A DNA stretch of 64,000 nt from Hoylesella marshii DSM 16973 = JCM 13450 (GCF_000146675.1 NZ_GL397214.1:1779318-1843317), one strand, 5' to 3'; positions 7,949 to 18,624 are shown, numbered from the stretch's first letter. The notes: generated by a model not told the origin, from the letters alone. Made by a program: numbers and translations.

Positions 7949-10219
7949 ATGAAATACGTTGATGTCATACTCCCATTACCCTTGGAAGGCGTCTTTACCT
8001 ATTCCGTGCCGGAAAAGCTGTCGGAAAAGGTGGGATTCGGTATGCGTGTAGTCGTACCTTTAGGACGTTCAAAAAGCTATACGGGCATCGTGGCAAGGAC
8101 ACACAATGAGAAACCGGCTTTTACGGTGAGACCTATTACAGAGGCGTTAGACAGCAAACCGGTGCTACTCGATAAGCAATACCGTTTATGGAATTGGATA
8201 TCAGACTATTACATGTCACCTTTGGGCGATGTATATAAGGCTGCACTGCCCTCGGGACTGAAGATGGAAGAGGGGTATAAACCTCGAATGGAAACCTATA
8301 TTACGTTAGGCGAGAGGTTCAGAACCGAACAAGCATTGCACGTAGCCATAGACATGCTTTCCAGAGCACAAAAACAACAACAGGTGTTTCTTGATTTTCT
8401 ACGTCTTTCTCGCTGGGATACAATCGATGAAACGGGGAAAAATGAAGGAATTATCGAGATAACCCGAGAGGAACTGATGAATGCTTCTCACTGCTCATCG
8501 ACCATCATCAAAGCATTGACAGACCGCCATTTGCTGATTACCTACAAGCGTGAAGTGGGACGGTTAAGTAAGGGTGGAAGCTCACAGCTCGGCGAAATAA
8601 AACCGCTGACAAAGATACAGCAGGACGCATACAACCAGACAGTGTTCCAATTCCTAAAGAAAGACGTGGTATTGCTGCACGGAGTAACATCGAGTGGCAA
8701 AACGGAACTGTATATCCATCTTATAAAAAAAACGCTGGAAGAGGGTAAACAGGTGCTCTACCTCTTGCCGGAAATTGCTCTGACAGTACAAATTACAAGT
8801 AGACTGCGCCATATCTTCGGCGAAGAATTAGGCATTTACCATTCTAAATACAGCGATGCCGAACGCGTAGAAATTTGGAATAAACAGCTGTCGGCTCATC
8901 CGTATGGAGTAATTTTAGGCGCAAGAAGTGCGCTTTTTCTTCCGTTTCATCGGTTGGGACTCGTGATTATAGACGAAGAGCATGAAACGTCTTTCAAGCA
9001 ACAAGACCCCTCACCACGCTACCACGCCCGCAGCGCAGCCATTGTTTTGGCACAGATGTATGGAGCAAAAGTGCTGCTCGGTACAGCCACACCTTCGATG
9101 GAAAGTTATTATAACGCTGTGCAAGGAAAATACGGATTGGTGAAACTCATGACAAGATACAAGGACATAGAGCTTCCGGAAATTGTAGTGGTAGACATCA
9201 AAGACCTCCGCCGACGAAAAATCATGCAAGGACTGTTATCACCATCCTTGCTGGCTGCGATACGAGAGGCACTGAATCGTGGCGAACAGGTAATCCTCTT
9301 CCAAAACAGAAGAGGCTTTGCACCGGTAGTGGAATGCCGTGTCTGTGGATGGACACCTAAGTGCACTAACTGCGATGTATCGCTGACCTTGCATAAAAAC
9401 ATGAACCAACTGACATGCCACTACTGCGGTTACACTTATCCTGTGCCAAAAGAATGTCCCTGTTGCGGTAGCTCTGAATTACACGGATATGGTTACGGGA
9501 CGGAAAAAATAGAAGATACGATACGTGAAATCTTCCCCGAAGCACGCGTAGCACGCATGGATTTGGACACAACACGCACCCGGAACGCCTACGAACGACT
9601 TATCAATGAGTTCTCGTCGGGCAAGACAAACGTGCTGATAGGTACGCAAATGGTAAGTAAGGGCTTGGACTTTGAACATGTAAATGTAGTGGGAATCCTC
9701 GATGCCGACACGATGTTGAACTATCCGGACTTCCGTGCATATGAGCACGCATTCATGATGATGGCTCAAGTAAGCGGACGGGCAGGACGCAAAGGCAAAC
9801 GAGGAAGGGTGATTTTACAGACAAAAAACCCCGAAATAGCTGTCATCGAACAGGTGGTTAGGAATGATTTCGATGCGTTTTCTACTGATTTGCTCGAAGA
9901 AAGACGACAATTCCACTATCCGCCTTTCTATCATTTGATTTATGTGTACTTAAGACATAAACACGAAAATGTAGTGGAAACAGCAGCAATAGAAATGGGA
10001 GCTCGGCTCAGAGAGTGGTTCGGCGAACGGGTATTAGGCCCCGACAAACCGGCCATCGCTAAGGTAAAAACATTGTATATCCGTAAAATCGTGCTGAAAT
10101 TAGAAAGAGGTATCGACGGGAAACGGGTGCGCCTTTACCTGAGAAAAGCACAGGAAGAAATGCTGAAAGACCCGAAATACGGTGCACTTACTGTGGTTTA
10201 CGATGTAGACCCTATGTAA
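7949..10219 (+). CDS. priA: Primosomal protein N', replication-restart helicase
   Basis: 3'-5' DNA helicase that recognises stalled forks and reloads the replisome. Order of domains: N-terminal DNA-binding region (VILPLPLEGVFTYSVPE), winged helix, helicase core with Walker A GVTSSGKTEL, DEEHETSFKQQ and GTATPSMES, then the zinc-binding cysteines CRVCGW, CTNCD, CHYCG and CPCCGS inserted between helicase lobes, then SGRAGR. The start at ATG 7949 gives 756 residues with the family's usual N-terminus (MKYVDVILPLP). The frame is open from ATG 7757, but that 64-residue basic extension has no family counterpart. Followed by a perfect 17-bp terminator. Confidence 0.95.
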   Translation: MKYVDVILPLPLEGVFTYSVPEKLSEKVGFGMRVVVPLGRSKSYTGIVARTHNEKPAFTVRPITEALDSKPVLLDKQYRLWNWISDYYMSPLGDVYKAALPSGLKMEEGYKPRMETYITLGERFRTEQALHVAIDMLSRAQKQQQVFLDFLRLSRWDTIDETGKNEGIIEITREELMNASHCSSTIIKALTDRHLLITYKREVGRLSKGGSSQLGEIKPLTKIQQDAYNQTVFQFLKKDVVLLHGVTSSGKTELYIHLIKKTLEEGKQVLYLLPEIALTVQITSRLRHIFGEELGIYHSKYSDAERVEIWNKQLSAHPYGVILGARSALFLPFHRLGLVIIDEEHETSFKQQDPSPRYHARSAAIVLAQMYGAKVLLGTATPSMESYYNAVQGKYGLVKLMTRYKDIELPEIVVVDIKDLRRRKIMQGLLSPSLLAAIREALNRGEQVILFQNRRGFAPVVECRVCGWTPKCTNCDVSLTLHKNMNQLTCHYCGYTYPVPKECPCCGSSELHGYGYGTEKIEDTIREIFPEARVARMDLDTTRTRNAYERLINEFSSGKTNVLIGTQMVSKGLDFEHVNVVGILDADTMLNYPDFRAYEHAFMMMAQVSGRAGRKGKRGRVILQTKNPEIAVIEQVVRNDFDAFSTDLLEERRQFHYPPFYHLIYVYLRHKHENVVETAAIEMGARLREWFGERVLGPDKPAIAKVKTLYIRKIVLKLERGIDGKRVRLYLRKAQEEMLKDPKYGALTVVYDVDPM

Positions 10220-10240
10220 ATGAAATGAAAAAAGATACAA

Positions 10241-10280
10241 AGAAAACGTCCATCGGGGAAGTTCCCGATGGACGTTTTCT
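10241..10280. terminator. Perfect 17-bp bidirectional terminator, priA/sdhB
   Basis: Arms 10241-10257 and 10264-10280 are exact inverted complements with a 6-nt loop. The outer stem is A-rich on the left and T-rich on the right, so it works for both convergent genes. Confidence 0.92.
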
Positions 10281-10307
10281 TAATGAATCATTGCCGATTG
10301 GCAAGTA

Positions 10308-11069
10308 TCAGTCGTTGAGTTTTGCAACGATAAACTCGCGATTCAACCGTGCAATATTGGCAATCGTTTCGTTCTTAGGACATTCGGCCTCACAAGCACG
10401 CGTGTTGGTGCAGTTTCCGAAACCTAACTCTTCCATGCGCATAACCATGCTCTTGGCACGTTTGGCTGCCTCGGGACGCCCCTGTGGCAGGAGTGCAAGT
10501 TGGCTAACCTTGGAACTAACGAAAAGCATAGCAGAACCATTCTTACATGCTGCTACGCAGGCAGCACAGCCAATGCAGCTTGCACAGTCCATCGCTTCGT
10601 CGGCATTCTCCTTCGGTATGAGAATAGCATTTGCATCTTGAGGCTGTCCGGTGCGTACACTGGTATAACCACCAGCTTGTATAATCTTGTCGAAAGCTCC
10701 ACGATCAACCATGCAATCCTTAATAACGGGGAAAGCAGCAGAACGCCATGGCTCGACGGTAATTACATCTCCATCTTTGAAACGACGCATATAAAGCTGA
10801 CAGGTGGTAGCACCCGTAGCCGGACCATGAGGATGTCCATTGATATAAAGCGAACACATGCCGCAGATACCTTCGCGACAATCATGGTCGAAGACAAAAG
10901 GCTCCTTGTTATCTTCAATCAATTGCTCGTTGAGAATATCCAACATTTCGAGGAAAGAAGTATCTCCGGGGATGTCTTTCATCTCGAAAGAATCGAAATA
11001 ACCTTTGGCTTTGGGGCCGTTCTGACGCCAAACTTTCAGCGTGAAACTTATATTTTTATCCATTGTCAT
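10308..11069 (-). CDS. sdhB: Succinate dehydrogenase/fumarate reductase iron-sulfur subunit
   Basis: Carries electrons between the flavoprotein and the membrane cytochrome b. The 253-residue protein has a 2Fe-2S ferredoxin domain ([16 protein letters not shown]), then two cysteine clusters for the 4Fe-4S and 3Fe-4S centres, [14 protein letters not shown] and [12 protein letters not shown]. Length matches the Bacteroides fumarate reductase type. The start may be ATG 11069 or ATG 11063. It is the last gene of sdhC-sdhA-sdhB. In fermentative Bacteroidota this complex mainly reduces fumarate to succinate in anaerobic respiration; direction is inferred from lineage. Confidence 0.94.
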   Translation of the reverse strand: MTMDKNISFTLKVWRQNGPKAKGYFDSFEMKDIPGDTSFLEMLDILNEQLIEDNKEPFVFDHDCREGICGMCSLYINGHPHGPATGATTCQLYMRRFKDGDVITVEPWRSAAFPVIKDCMVDRGAFDKIIQAGGYTSVRTGQPQDANAILIPKENADEAMDCASCIGCAACVAACKNGSAMLFVSSKVSQLALLPQGRPEAAKRAKSMVMRMEELGFGNCTNTRACEAECPKNETIANIARLNREFIVAKLND

Positions 11070-11208
11070 TAAGTTTTAATCGTTACATCATGCAGGATTT
11101 TCCATGTCAGAGGCTGCGATTTGTCGGTATATCGTATCTCCGATAAAGAGAGAATGCTCAAAATAACAACCATTTGAAAAGAGAAATCCTTTCATCCATG
11201 ATGATGTG

Positions 11209-13155
11209 TTATGATTTATAGTTACGTGTCTGTACCTTAATATACTGATAGTCGAGGTTTTCTTTCAGAAGCTCGGGCTTCTCGTCATCAGAGCCGGCAT
11301 ACTTCCAACAGGAAACATACATGTAATGTTCGTCATCGCGTTTGGCCTCGCCCTCTTCTGTCTGGTACTCTTCACGGAAATGTCCGCCACAGCTCTCGTT
11401 GCGCTCAATGGCATCATAAGCCATGAGTTCACCCATGATAATGAAGTCGCGCAAATGGATGGCTTTATCAAGTTCTACATTCAGACCTTCTTTCTCACCC
11501 GGAATACGAACACGGGAGAAGAATTCCTTACGCAGCTCCTTCAGCTCAACAAGTGCTTCTTGGAGACCTTGGAGATTACGGGCCATGCCCACTTTATTCC
11601 AAAGAATACCGTAAAGACGTTTGTGAAGAGTGTCTACACTGAGGTCTCCCTTAATGTTGTAAAGTTGATCGATTTCGGCCTGAACTTTCTTTTCGGCTTC
11701 CACAAACTCAGGAAGATCGGTAGAAAAGCGCGGTACAGAAATCTGGTCACTTAAGTAATTCTGCAATGTATAAGGAATGACATAATAACCATCGGCAAGT
11801 CCTTGCATGAGCGCAGACGCTCCAAGACGGTTGGCTCCGTGGTCGGAGAAGTTACATTCGCCAAGAGCAAAGAGTCCCTGAATAGAGGTTTGTAACTCAT
11901 AATCGACCCAAATTCCACCCATGGTATAGTGAATGGCGGGGTAAATCATCATGGGATTTTCATACGGGGAAACATCCGTAATTTCCTCATACATATCGAA
12001 TAGGTTGCCATAACGTTGGCCGACAACATCTTTGCCCAAACGGTTGATGGCTTCGGAGAAATCAAGGAAGACAGCAAGGCCGGTGTTGTTTACGCCAAAT
12101 CCCTTGTCGCAACGTTCTTTGGCTGCACGTGAAGCCACGTCGCGAGGTACGAGGTTGCCGAATGCAGGGTAACGACGCTCCAGATAATAGTCGCGGTCTT
12201 CTTCGGGAATATCACGGCCTTGAAGCGTTCCGGCCTGAAGTTTCTTGGCGTCCTCCAACTTCTTTGGCACCCAAATACGTCCGTCATTACGCAGAGACTC
12301 GGACATCAATGTCAGCTTAGATTGCTTGTCGCCATGCACGGGAATACAAGTAGGATGTATTTGAACGTAAGCGGGATTTGCAAAATATGCCCCCTTACGA
12401 TAGCATGCTATGGCAGCAGTACAGTTGCAACCCATGGCATTCGTAGAAAGGAAATAAGCATTTCCATAACCTCCGGTGGCAATACATACGGCATGAGCGG
12501 CAAAGCGTTCGAGCTTACCGGTTACCAAATTCTTGGCAATAATACCACGGGCACGACCATCGATGATAACGAGGTCTTCCATCTCATAACGTGTATAGAG
12601 CTTTACTGTGCCTTCTTCTACCTGACGGCTGAGTGCCGAATAAGCACCGAGAAGAAGTTGCTGACCGGTTTGACCCTTAGCGTAAAACGTGCGACTTACC
12701 TGTGCTCCACCAAAAGAACGGTTGGCTAACATGCCTCCGTACTCACGTGCAAAAGGAACGCCTTGTGCTACACATTGGTCGATAATCGCGGCACTGACTT
12801 CTGCAAGACGATAAACATTGGCCTCACGGGCGCGGTAGTCACCTCCTTTAATCGTATCATAAAAGAGTCGATAAACAGAGTCGCCATCGTTCTGGTAATT
12901 CTTAGCGGCATTGATACCTCCCTGAGCGGCAATAGAGTGAGCACGTCGGGGCGAATCCTGAATGCAGAAATTCAATACACGGAAACCCATTTCGCCCAAT
13001 GAGGCAGCAGCACTTGCACCGGCAAGACCCGTTCCTACGACGATAATATCCAGCTTACGCTTGTTTGCAGGGTTTACAAGTTTCTGATGAGCTTTATAAT
13101 TAGTCCACTTCTCAGCTAATGCGCCTTCGGGAATCTTAGAATCTATTTGTACCAT
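11209..13155 (-). CDS. sdhA: Succinate dehydrogenase/fumarate reductase flavoprotein subunit
   Basis: Catalytic subunit with covalently bound FAD that interconverts fumarate and succinate. The 648-residue protein has the N-terminal FAD-binding motif [20 protein letters not shown], the region [13 protein letters not shown] that supplies the flavin-linking histidine, the HPTC active-site segment ([11 protein letters not shown]), and the substrate-binding [10 protein letters not shown]. The C-terminal helical domain ends in [13 protein letters not shown]. Length and order match the Wolinella/Bacteroides group (class with a single diheme cytochrome b). It sits 37 bp after sdhC and 139 bp before sdhB. 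Confidence 0.95.
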   Translation of the reverse strand: MVQIDSKIPEGALAEKWTNYKAHQKLVNPANKRKLDIIVVGTGLAGASAAASLGEMGFRVLNFCIQDSPRRAHSIAAQGGINAAKNYQNDGDSVYRLFYDTIKGGDYRAREANVYRLAEVSAAIIDQCVAQGVPFAREYGGMLANRSFGGAQVSRTFYAKGQTGQQLLLGAYSALSRQVEEGTVKLYTRYEMEDLVIIDGRARGIIAKNLVTGKLERFAAHAVCIATGGYGNAYFLSTNAMGCNCTAAIACYRKGAYFANPAYVQIHPTCIPVHGDKQSKLTLMSESLRNDGRIWVPKKLEDAKKLQAGTLQGRDIPEEDRDYYLERRYPAFGNLVPRDVASRAAKERCDKGFGVNNTGLAVFLDFSEAINRLGKDVVGQRYGNLFDMYEEITDVSPYENPMMIYPAIHYTMGGIWVDYELQTSIQGLFALGECNFSDHGANRLGASALMQGLADGYYVIPYTLQNYLSDQISVPRFSTDLPEFVEAEKKVQAEIDQLYNIKGDLSVDTLHKRLYGILWNKVGMARNLQGLQEALVELKELRKEFFSRVRIPGEKEGLNVELDKAIHLRDFIIMGELMAYDAIERNESCGGHFREEYQTEEGEAKRDDEHYMYVSCWKYAGSDDEKPELLKENLDYQYIKVQTRNYKS

Positions 13156-13192
13156 ATTATTATTTGTTTAAGGTATTAAAGTGAAGTGAGGA

Positions 13193-13879
13193 TTAAACAT
13201 AACAACAAAGGCTGGGTGCACATTTGCAAGCAAACGCCAATATAACGATGAGGAATCCTAACATGAGGAATGTGGTATAAACGATTCCTATCATCTTCCA
13301 GCGGTTGAACCAAACCTTTCCGCTTACGCCCAAAGTTTGCATAGAACTCCAGAATCCGTGAGAGAGGTGGAACCAAAGGGCTACAATCCAAATCACATAA
13401 AGAACGACATAAACAGGATTAGCGAAAGTGTCTTTGATGTAAGCAAAACCATCTGCGGGATGGAACTTTGCTTCAAAGCCTACAATCTCAGCAAACATCA
13501 TGTTATACCAGAAATTGAATAAATGGAGCAAAAGACCCAAACAGATAATCAAACCCAGAACAAGCATGTTCTTAGATGCCCATTCTACTTTCGGGTCAGA
13601 TGCCGTAATGGCATACCGTTCATTACCTCTCGCCTTACGATTTTGTGCCGTCAAGATGAAAGCATAAACGATATGAATGACCGTAAGTGCAGCCAATGCC
13701 AACGTAGCAACAACTGCATACCAATTAGCACCCAGGAATTCACAAACCATATTATAGGCTTCTCCCGAAAAAAGTGCCACGATGTTCATTGACATGTGGA
13801 ACGTCAAGAACAGGATAAGCGCAATACCGGTAACAGACATCACGACTTTCCTACCAATAGATGAATTGATTAACCACAT
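13193..13879 (-). CDS. sdhC: Succinate dehydrogenase/fumarate reductase cytochrome b subunit
   Basis: Membrane anchor that exchanges electrons with menaquinone. The 228-residue protein shows five hydrophobic segments, with histidines placed to bind two b hemes (HMSMNIVALF in helix 1, VIHIVYAF in helix 2, LLHLFNFW in helix 3, LWFHLSHGFWSS in helix 4). No separate SdhD gene follows, consistent with the single-anchor diheme type. The C-terminus is Cys-rich (ACKCAPSLCCYV), which is unusual. First gene of the operon, with a roughly 125-nt leader from a well-formed promoter. Confidence 0.9.
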   Translation of the reverse strand: MWLINSSIGRKVVMSVTGIALILFLTFHMSMNIVALFSGEAYNMVCEFLGANWYAVVATLALAALTVIHIVYAFILTAQNRKARGNERYAITASDPKVEWASKNMLVLGLIICLGLLLHLFNFWYNMMFAEIVGFEAKFHPADGFAYIKDTFANPVYVVLYVIWIVALWFHLSHGFWSSMQTLGVSGKVWFNRWKMIGIVYTTFLMLGFLIVILAFACKCAPSLCCYV

Positions 13880-14010
13880 AAATGATTAAGATTTAAATAT
13901 TTAAATGTTAGAAATTATTTTTATTTTCTATTGTCATCAAGGTTTCATCATGCGATTGTCAAAGGTGCGGAATACCTATTGTTAGGTATAGAGGTACTAC
14001 GCAGACGCTG

Positions 14011-14041
14011 CAAAAATACTATATTTTAATGATAAATCAAA
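14011..14041 (-). promoter_or_regulatory. Promoter of sdhCAB
   Basis: Minus strand: -33 TTTG (14041 to 14038) and -7 TATTTTTG (14018 to 14011), separated by 19 nt, the canonical Bacteroidota layout. Transcription would start near 14005. Confidence 0.75.
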
Positions 14042-14072
14042 GCATTTCTAATAAAAATTCGATTTAATTTGT

Positions 14073-14080
14073 TACTTTTG
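14073..14080 (+). promoter_or_regulatory. Promoter -7 element of mnmG
   Basis: TACTTTTG matches TAnnTTTG; no clear -33 element. The mnmG ATG is 22 nt downstream. Confidence 0.55.
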
Positions 14081-14101
14081 CGGAGAAATATTTTGGTGTG
14101 A

Positions 14102-15973
14102 ATGAAATTCTATTACGATGTCCTTGTTATAGGAGGCGGACATGCCGGCTGTGAAGCTGCAACTGCATCTGCCAACATGGGTGCAACTACATGTCTGATT
14201 ACTATGGATATGAACAAAATTGCACAGATGAGTTGCAACCCTGCTATAGGGGGAATTGCAAAGGGACAAATCGTACGGGAAATAGATGCCTTAGGTGGAC
14301 AGATGGGCTTGGTAACCGATGCTACTGCCATCCAATTCCGCATGCTCAACCGTTCTAAAGGTCCGGCGATGTGGAGTCCGCGTGCCCAATGTGACCGCGA
14401 AAGGTTTATTTGGGAATGGAGAAGCATCTTGGATCACACCCCGAACCTCGATATTTGGCAAGATCAAGCCGAAGAACTTATTGTAAAAAATCATACAGCT
14501 GTAGGCGTCCGTACAATGTGGGGTGCCGAGATGTTTGCCAAAAGTATCGTTATTACCGCAGGAACGTTTCTCAACGGTGTGATGCACATCGGTAAAACGC
14601 AGGTTCAAGGCGGACGTCTCGCAGAACCGGCAGTACTGAAATTCAGCGAAAGTATTACGCAACACGGCATTCGAAAAGGGCGAATGAAAACAGGAACACC
14701 CGTCCGTCTCGATAAGCGCTCCATACATTTTGAAGATACAGAAATACAAAAAGGAGAATCAGACTTCCATCAATTCAGCTTTATTGGCAAGCCCCGAAAA
14801 TTGAATCAGCTGCCTTGCTGGACATTCTATACCACCCCTCAATCCCACGAAGTGCTCCGCTTGGGGTTAAAAGATTCACCATTATATAATGGACAAATAC
14901 AAAGTATCGGCCCAAGGTACTGCCCTTCCATTGAGACAAAGCTCATCACATTTCCTGATAAACAACAACATCCGCTTTTCTTAGAACCCGAAGGAGAGAC
15001 AACCAATGAGATGTATCTCAATGGTTTCTCATCTAGTATGCCCATGGAAGTACAGATTGAGGCATTGCACCAAATTCCCGCACTTCGCGAAGCAAAGATA
15101 TATCGCCCGGGTTACGCAATAGAATACGATTATTTCGACCCAATTCAACTCACACACTCCTTGGAATCAAAGGTAATCAGCGGTCTTTTCTTCGCCGGAC
15201 AGGTAAATGGAACAACCGGTTACGAAGAGGCGGGAGGACAAGGGCTTGTTGCCGGTATCAATGCAGCTATTCATTGCAATAATGGTACACCTTTTATTAT
15301 GCATCGCGATGAATCTTATATTGGAGTGCTTATCGACGATTTAGTAACAAAAGGCGTAGATGAACCTTATAGAATGTTTACTTCGCGCGCCGAATATCGT
15401 ATCCTTTTGCGACAGGACGACGCAGATGCAAGGCTCACGGAACGTGCTTATCATTTAGGAATAGCAAAGAGAGAACGATACGATTACTGGCAAGAAAAGA
15501 GAGAGAACATTCAAAAGATTCTCAGTTTCTGCGAAAAGACGTCCTTAAAAGCAAAAGATATTAACTCTGCCTTAGAAAGAATTGGTACAACACCCATTCA
15601 GAGAAGTGCTAAGATAATAGACTTAATCGCCCGACCGCAAGTAAGTTTGAATGCAATAGGAAGCATCATCCCGGAACTCAACGATATACTGAATGCACCG
15701 AAAAACAGAAAAGAAGAAATCATTGAGGCTACAGAAATTCAAATCAAATACAGAGGCTATGTGGAACGAGAGCGAATCATTGCCGAAAAGATGCATCGGC
15801 TTGAAAACATCAAGATCAAAGACAGATTCAATTATATGGAAATGAATCAACTCGCGACAGAAGCCCGACAAAAGTTACAGAACATAAATCCCGAAACGTT
15901 GGCACAGGCAAGTCGCATCCCGGGAGTTTCCCCCAGCGACATCAACGTACTGCTTGTGTTGCTTGGAAGATAA
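14102..15973 (+). CDS. mnmG: tRNA uridine-5-carboxymethylaminomethyl modification enzyme
   Basis: With MnmE (not in the window) it forms cmnm5U at the wobble position of certain tRNAs, using FAD, glycine and methylene-tetrahydrofolate. The 623-residue protein begins with the FAD-binding VLVIGGGHAGCEAATASANMG, has AIGGIAKGQIVREIDALGG, the GidA signatures GPRYCPSIETK and TGYEEAGGQGLVAG, and a C-terminal helical domain for MnmE and tRNA binding. Full length. A parS site lies 22 bp after its stop; mnmG is near the chromosome origin in many bacteria. Confidence 0.96.
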   Translation: MKFYYDVLVIGGGHAGCEAATASANMGATTCLITMDMNKIAQMSCNPAIGGIAKGQIVREIDALGGQMGLVTDATAIQFRMLNRSKGPAMWSPRAQCDRERFIWEWRSILDHTPNLDIWQDQAEELIVKNHTAVGVRTMWGAEMFAKSIVITAGTFLNGVMHIGKTQVQGGRLAEPAVLKFSESITQHGIRKGRMKTGTPVRLDKRSIHFEDTEIQKGESDFHQFSFIGKPRKLNQLPCWTFYTTPQSHEVLRLGLKDSPLYNGQIQSIGPRYCPSIETKLITFPDKQQHPLFLEPEGETTNEMYLNGFSSSMPMEVQIEALHQIPALREAKIYRPGYAIEYDYFDPIQLTHSLESKVISGLFFAGQVNGTTGYEEAGGQGLVAGINAAIHCNNGTPFIMHRDESYIGVLIDDLVTKGVDEPYRMFTSRAEYRILLRQDDADARLTERAYHLGIAKRERYDYWQEKRENIQKILSFCEKTSLKAKDINSALERIGTTPIQRSAKIIDLIARPQVSLNAIGSIIPELNDILNAPKNRKEEIIEATEIQIKYRGYVERERIIAEKMHRLENIKIKDRFNYMEMNQLATEARQKLQNINPETLAQASRIPGVSPSDINVLLVLLGR

Positions 15974-15994
15974 AAAGTACTATCACAAAAACAC

Positions 15995-16010
15995 GGTTTC
16001 ACGTGAAACA
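15995..16010. promoter_or_regulatory. parS-like ParB binding site 1
   Basis: GGTTTCACGTGAAACA matches the bacterial parS consensus TGTTTCACGTGAAACA at 15 of 16 positions, including the whole inner palindrome. It lies between mnmG and apt; a second copy is 718 bp away. Confidence 0.85.
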
Positions 16011-16044
16011 AAACCATCATAATCAAAAGTATAAAACATTGAAA

Positions 16045-16575
16045 ATGAATAACAAAACATTATTAAAGAACTTGAGATGTATTCCCGACTTCCCTATCAA
16101 AGGTGTCAACTTTAGAGACGTGACCACACTTTTCAAGAGTGCGGAATGCCTTCGTATCATGAACGAAGAGCTTTACGAACTTTACAAAGACAAAGGGATT
16201 ACAAAAATTGTAGGAATAGAAAGCCGCGGATTCGTCATGTCTTCCGCACTCGCTCTTAAGCTCCGTGCAGGCATTGTCTTGTGTCGCAAGCCCGGAAAGT
16301 TACCTTGCGAAACCATACAAGAGACCTATACCAAAGAATATGGTACCGACACGATAGAGATTCACAAAGATGCTATTAACGAAAACGACACCATCTTACT
16401 TCACGACGACCTGCTTGCTACTGGCGGAACAATGAAAGCAGCCTATGATTTAGTAAAGAAGTTCAACCCAAAGAAAATCTATGTCAATTTTATCATTGAA
16501 TTGGTAAACGAAGATTTGAATGGTCGCGCTGCTTTTGATGCCGGCACTCAAATAGACACTCTTATTCAAATATAA
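16045..16575 (+). CDS. apt: Adenine phosphoribosyltransferase
   Basis: Salvages adenine to AMP with PRPP. From ATG 16045 the protein has 176 residues, the normal Apt length, starting MNNKTLLKNLRCIPDFPIKGV. Motifs: GVNFRDVTTLF, GIESRGFVMSSALA, the flexible loop region RKPGKLPCETIQETYTKEYG, and the PRPP loop ILLHDDLLATGGTM. An in-frame ATG at 16003 adds 14 residues but falls inside the parS site, so the later start is preferred. No clear promoter was seen; it may be read from mnmG. Confidence 0.93.
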   Translation: MNNKTLLKNLRCIPDFPIKGVNFRDVTTLFKSAECLRIMNEELYELYKDKGITKIVGIESRGFVMSSALALKLRAGIVLCRKPGKLPCETIQETYTKEYGTDTIEIHKDAINENDTILLHDDLLATGGTMKAAYDLVKKFNPKKIYVNFIIELVNEDLNGRAAFDAGTQIDTLIQI

Positions 16576-16712
16576 GACAAAAGAAGTACCACACATGCTT
16601 ATACACTCCTCCCCCACACCCTTTCCTCTGCACCTTTCTTATATAAAGAGAATGGAACATGGAAAGTGTTGTGAAGGGAAGTACATAATGGAATATATAT
16701 AACGCCCCTACA

Positions 16713-16728
16713 CGTTTCACGTGAAACA
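16713..16728. promoter_or_regulatory. parS-like ParB binding site 2
   Basis: CGTTTCACGTGAAACA, 15 of 16 matches to the parS consensus with an intact inner palindrome. It lies in the 194-bp apt-uvrC gap. Confidence 0.85.
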
Positions 16729-16769
16729 AGCAAATAGCTAACACGTTTACAGAAAGGGATTTAGCTGCA

Positions 16770-18617
16770 ATGCCTCAAAAGGAAAAAGAGAATCGGCTGG
16801 AACGTCTGAGGGAAATCGTTCAGAGCTTACCCAACATGCCCGGGAGCTATCAGTTTTACGATAGCTCTCATACCATTATATATATAGGGAAAGCAAAAGA
16901 TTTGAAGAAACGGGTGGCCTCTTATTTCCGCAAAGAGGTGGATCGGTACAAGACAAAGGTACTTGTGAGCAAGATTCAGGACATTAGTTATACGGTTGTC
17001 AATACCGAAGAAGATGCCCTCCTCTTAGAAAACAATCTCATCAAGAAGTACAATCCCCGTTATAATGTTCTGCTGAAAGACGGAAAGACCTATCCGTCCA
17101 TCTGTATTACCAATGAGTTCTTCCCCCGAATCTTTAAGACTCGTACTATCAACAAGAAGCTCGGCACGTATTATGGCCCGTATAGTTACGTCGGTTCCAT
17201 GCATGCCGCCCTTGACTTGATTAACAAACTCTATAAACCTCGTACCTGTCGATTCCCCATTACACAAGAAGGCATCCTCAAAAAGAAATACAAGCCCTGT
17301 TTAAAATACCACATTCAAAACTGCGATGCCCCATGTATTGCTAAGCAAACCCATGAAGAATATCTCGCCAACATTGCCCAAGCGCGGGAAATTCTCAAAG
17401 GCAACACACGTGAAGTAAGCAAATATCTCTACAACGAAATGCAGCAGAAGGCTTCCGAACTCAAATTTGAAGAAGCCGAAGAGCTAAAGAAGAAATATCT
17501 GATTATCAAGAATTTCTGTGAAAAAAGCGAAGTCGTGAGTCATACTATCACCGACATCGATGTCTTTTCCATTGCCAATGATACCAATAAAAAGAACGCT
17601 TACATCAACTACATACACGTAAAAAACGGTGTTATCAATCAAAGTTTCACCTTCGAATACAAACGAAAATTAGACGAAAGCGATACCCATTTACTGCTGA
17701 TGGCCATTCCCGAAATACGCGAACGCTTCCACAGCACAGCACGAGAAATCCTCGTTCCGCTCGAGATAGATTGGAAAATAAAAGATGCTCTCTTCGTTAT
17801 TCCAAAGTCAGGAGATAAGAAACGGTTGCTCGATCTCTCCGAAATGAACTGCAAGCAATATCAGTTCGACCGGCTTAAGCAGGCAGAGAAGCTCAATCCC
17901 GAGCAGAAATTAGTACGATTAATGAAAGAGTTGCAAGAGAAGCTCAAACTCCCCAACATTCCCTACCACATCGAATGTTTCGACAACTCCAACATTTCAG
18001 GAACCAATGCTGTGGCCGGATGTGTCGTTTTCAAAGGCTTTAAACCCTCGAAGAAAGACTATCGCCGCTACAACATCAAGACCGTAGAAGGTCCCAACGA
18101 CTATGCTTCCATGCAAGAGGTGGTCTATCGGCGTTATTCCCGTATGCTCGAAGAGGGAAGTACACTGCCCCATCTTATTATTACCGATGGAGGAAAGGGA
18201 CAGATGGAGGTCGTCAGAACGGTCATTGAAGACCAATTAGGCCTTTCCATTCCTATTGCAGGATTGGCAAAAGACAACCGCCACCGCACCAATGAACTCC
18301 TTTGCGGCTTTCCCCCGCAAACCGTTGCCCTGAAAGTAAACAGCGAACTCTTCCACAAACTTACACAGATACAAGACGAGGTTCACCGTTATGCCATTAC
18401 CTTTCATAGAGAAAAGCGCAGTAAAAACGCTTTACACTCCGAACTTGACCAAATTAAAGGTATTGGCAGCAAAACCCGTGATGCCCTATTGGGGAGTTTG
18501 AGAAGCGTGGAAAGCATAAAAGAAGCAAATATTCAAACACTTACAAAGATTATAGGACAAGCAAAAGCCCACCTTGTCTACCAATATTTTCACGAAGAAA
18601 CGGCAGAAACTCAATAA
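16770..18617 (+). CDS. uvrC: Excinuclease ABC subunit C
   Basis: Makes both incisions around bulky DNA lesions in nucleotide excision repair with UvrA and UvrB. The 615-residue protein has an N-terminal GIY-YIG nuclease domain (MPGSYQFYDSSHTIIYIGKAKDL, about residues 17-40), a Cys-rich stretch (CRFP, CLKYHIQNCDAPC), a UVR domain (YNEMQQKASELKFEEAEELK), the RNase H-like 3' to the UVR (ECFDNSNISG, ITDGGKGQ) and C-terminal helix-hairpin-helix motifs (IKGIGSKTRDALL). All catalytic regions appear intact. Start is ATG 16770. Confidence 0.95.
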   Translation: MPQKEKENRLERLREIVQSLPNMPGSYQFYDSSHTIIYIGKAKDLKKRVASYFRKEVDRYKTKVLVSKIQDISYTVVNTEEDALLLENNLIKKYNPRYNVLLKDGKTYPSICITNEFFPRIFKTRTINKKLGTYYGPYSYVGSMHAALDLINKLYKPRTCRFPITQEGILKKKYKPCLKYHIQNCDAPCIAKQTHEEYLANIAQAREILKGNTREVSKYLYNEMQQKASELKFEEAEELKKKYLIIKNFCEKSEVVSHTITDIDVFSIANDTNKKNAYINYIHVKNGVINQSFTFEYKRKLDESDTHLLLMAIPEIRERFHSTAREILVPLEIDWKIKDALFVIPKSGDKKRLLDLSEMNCKQYQFDRLKQAEKLNPEQKLVRLMKELQEKLKLPNIPYHIECFDNSNISGTNAVAGCVVFKGFKPSKKDYRRYNIKTVEGPNDYASMQEVVYRRYSRMLEEGSTLPHLIITDGGKGQMEVVRTVIEDQLGLSIPIAGLAKDNRHRTNELLCGFPPQTVALKVNSELFHKLTQIQDEVHRYAITFHREKRSKNALHSELDQIKGIGSKTRDALLGSLRSVESIKEANIQTLTKIIGQAKAHLVYQYFHEETAETQ

Positions 18618-18624
18618 ATTAAGC

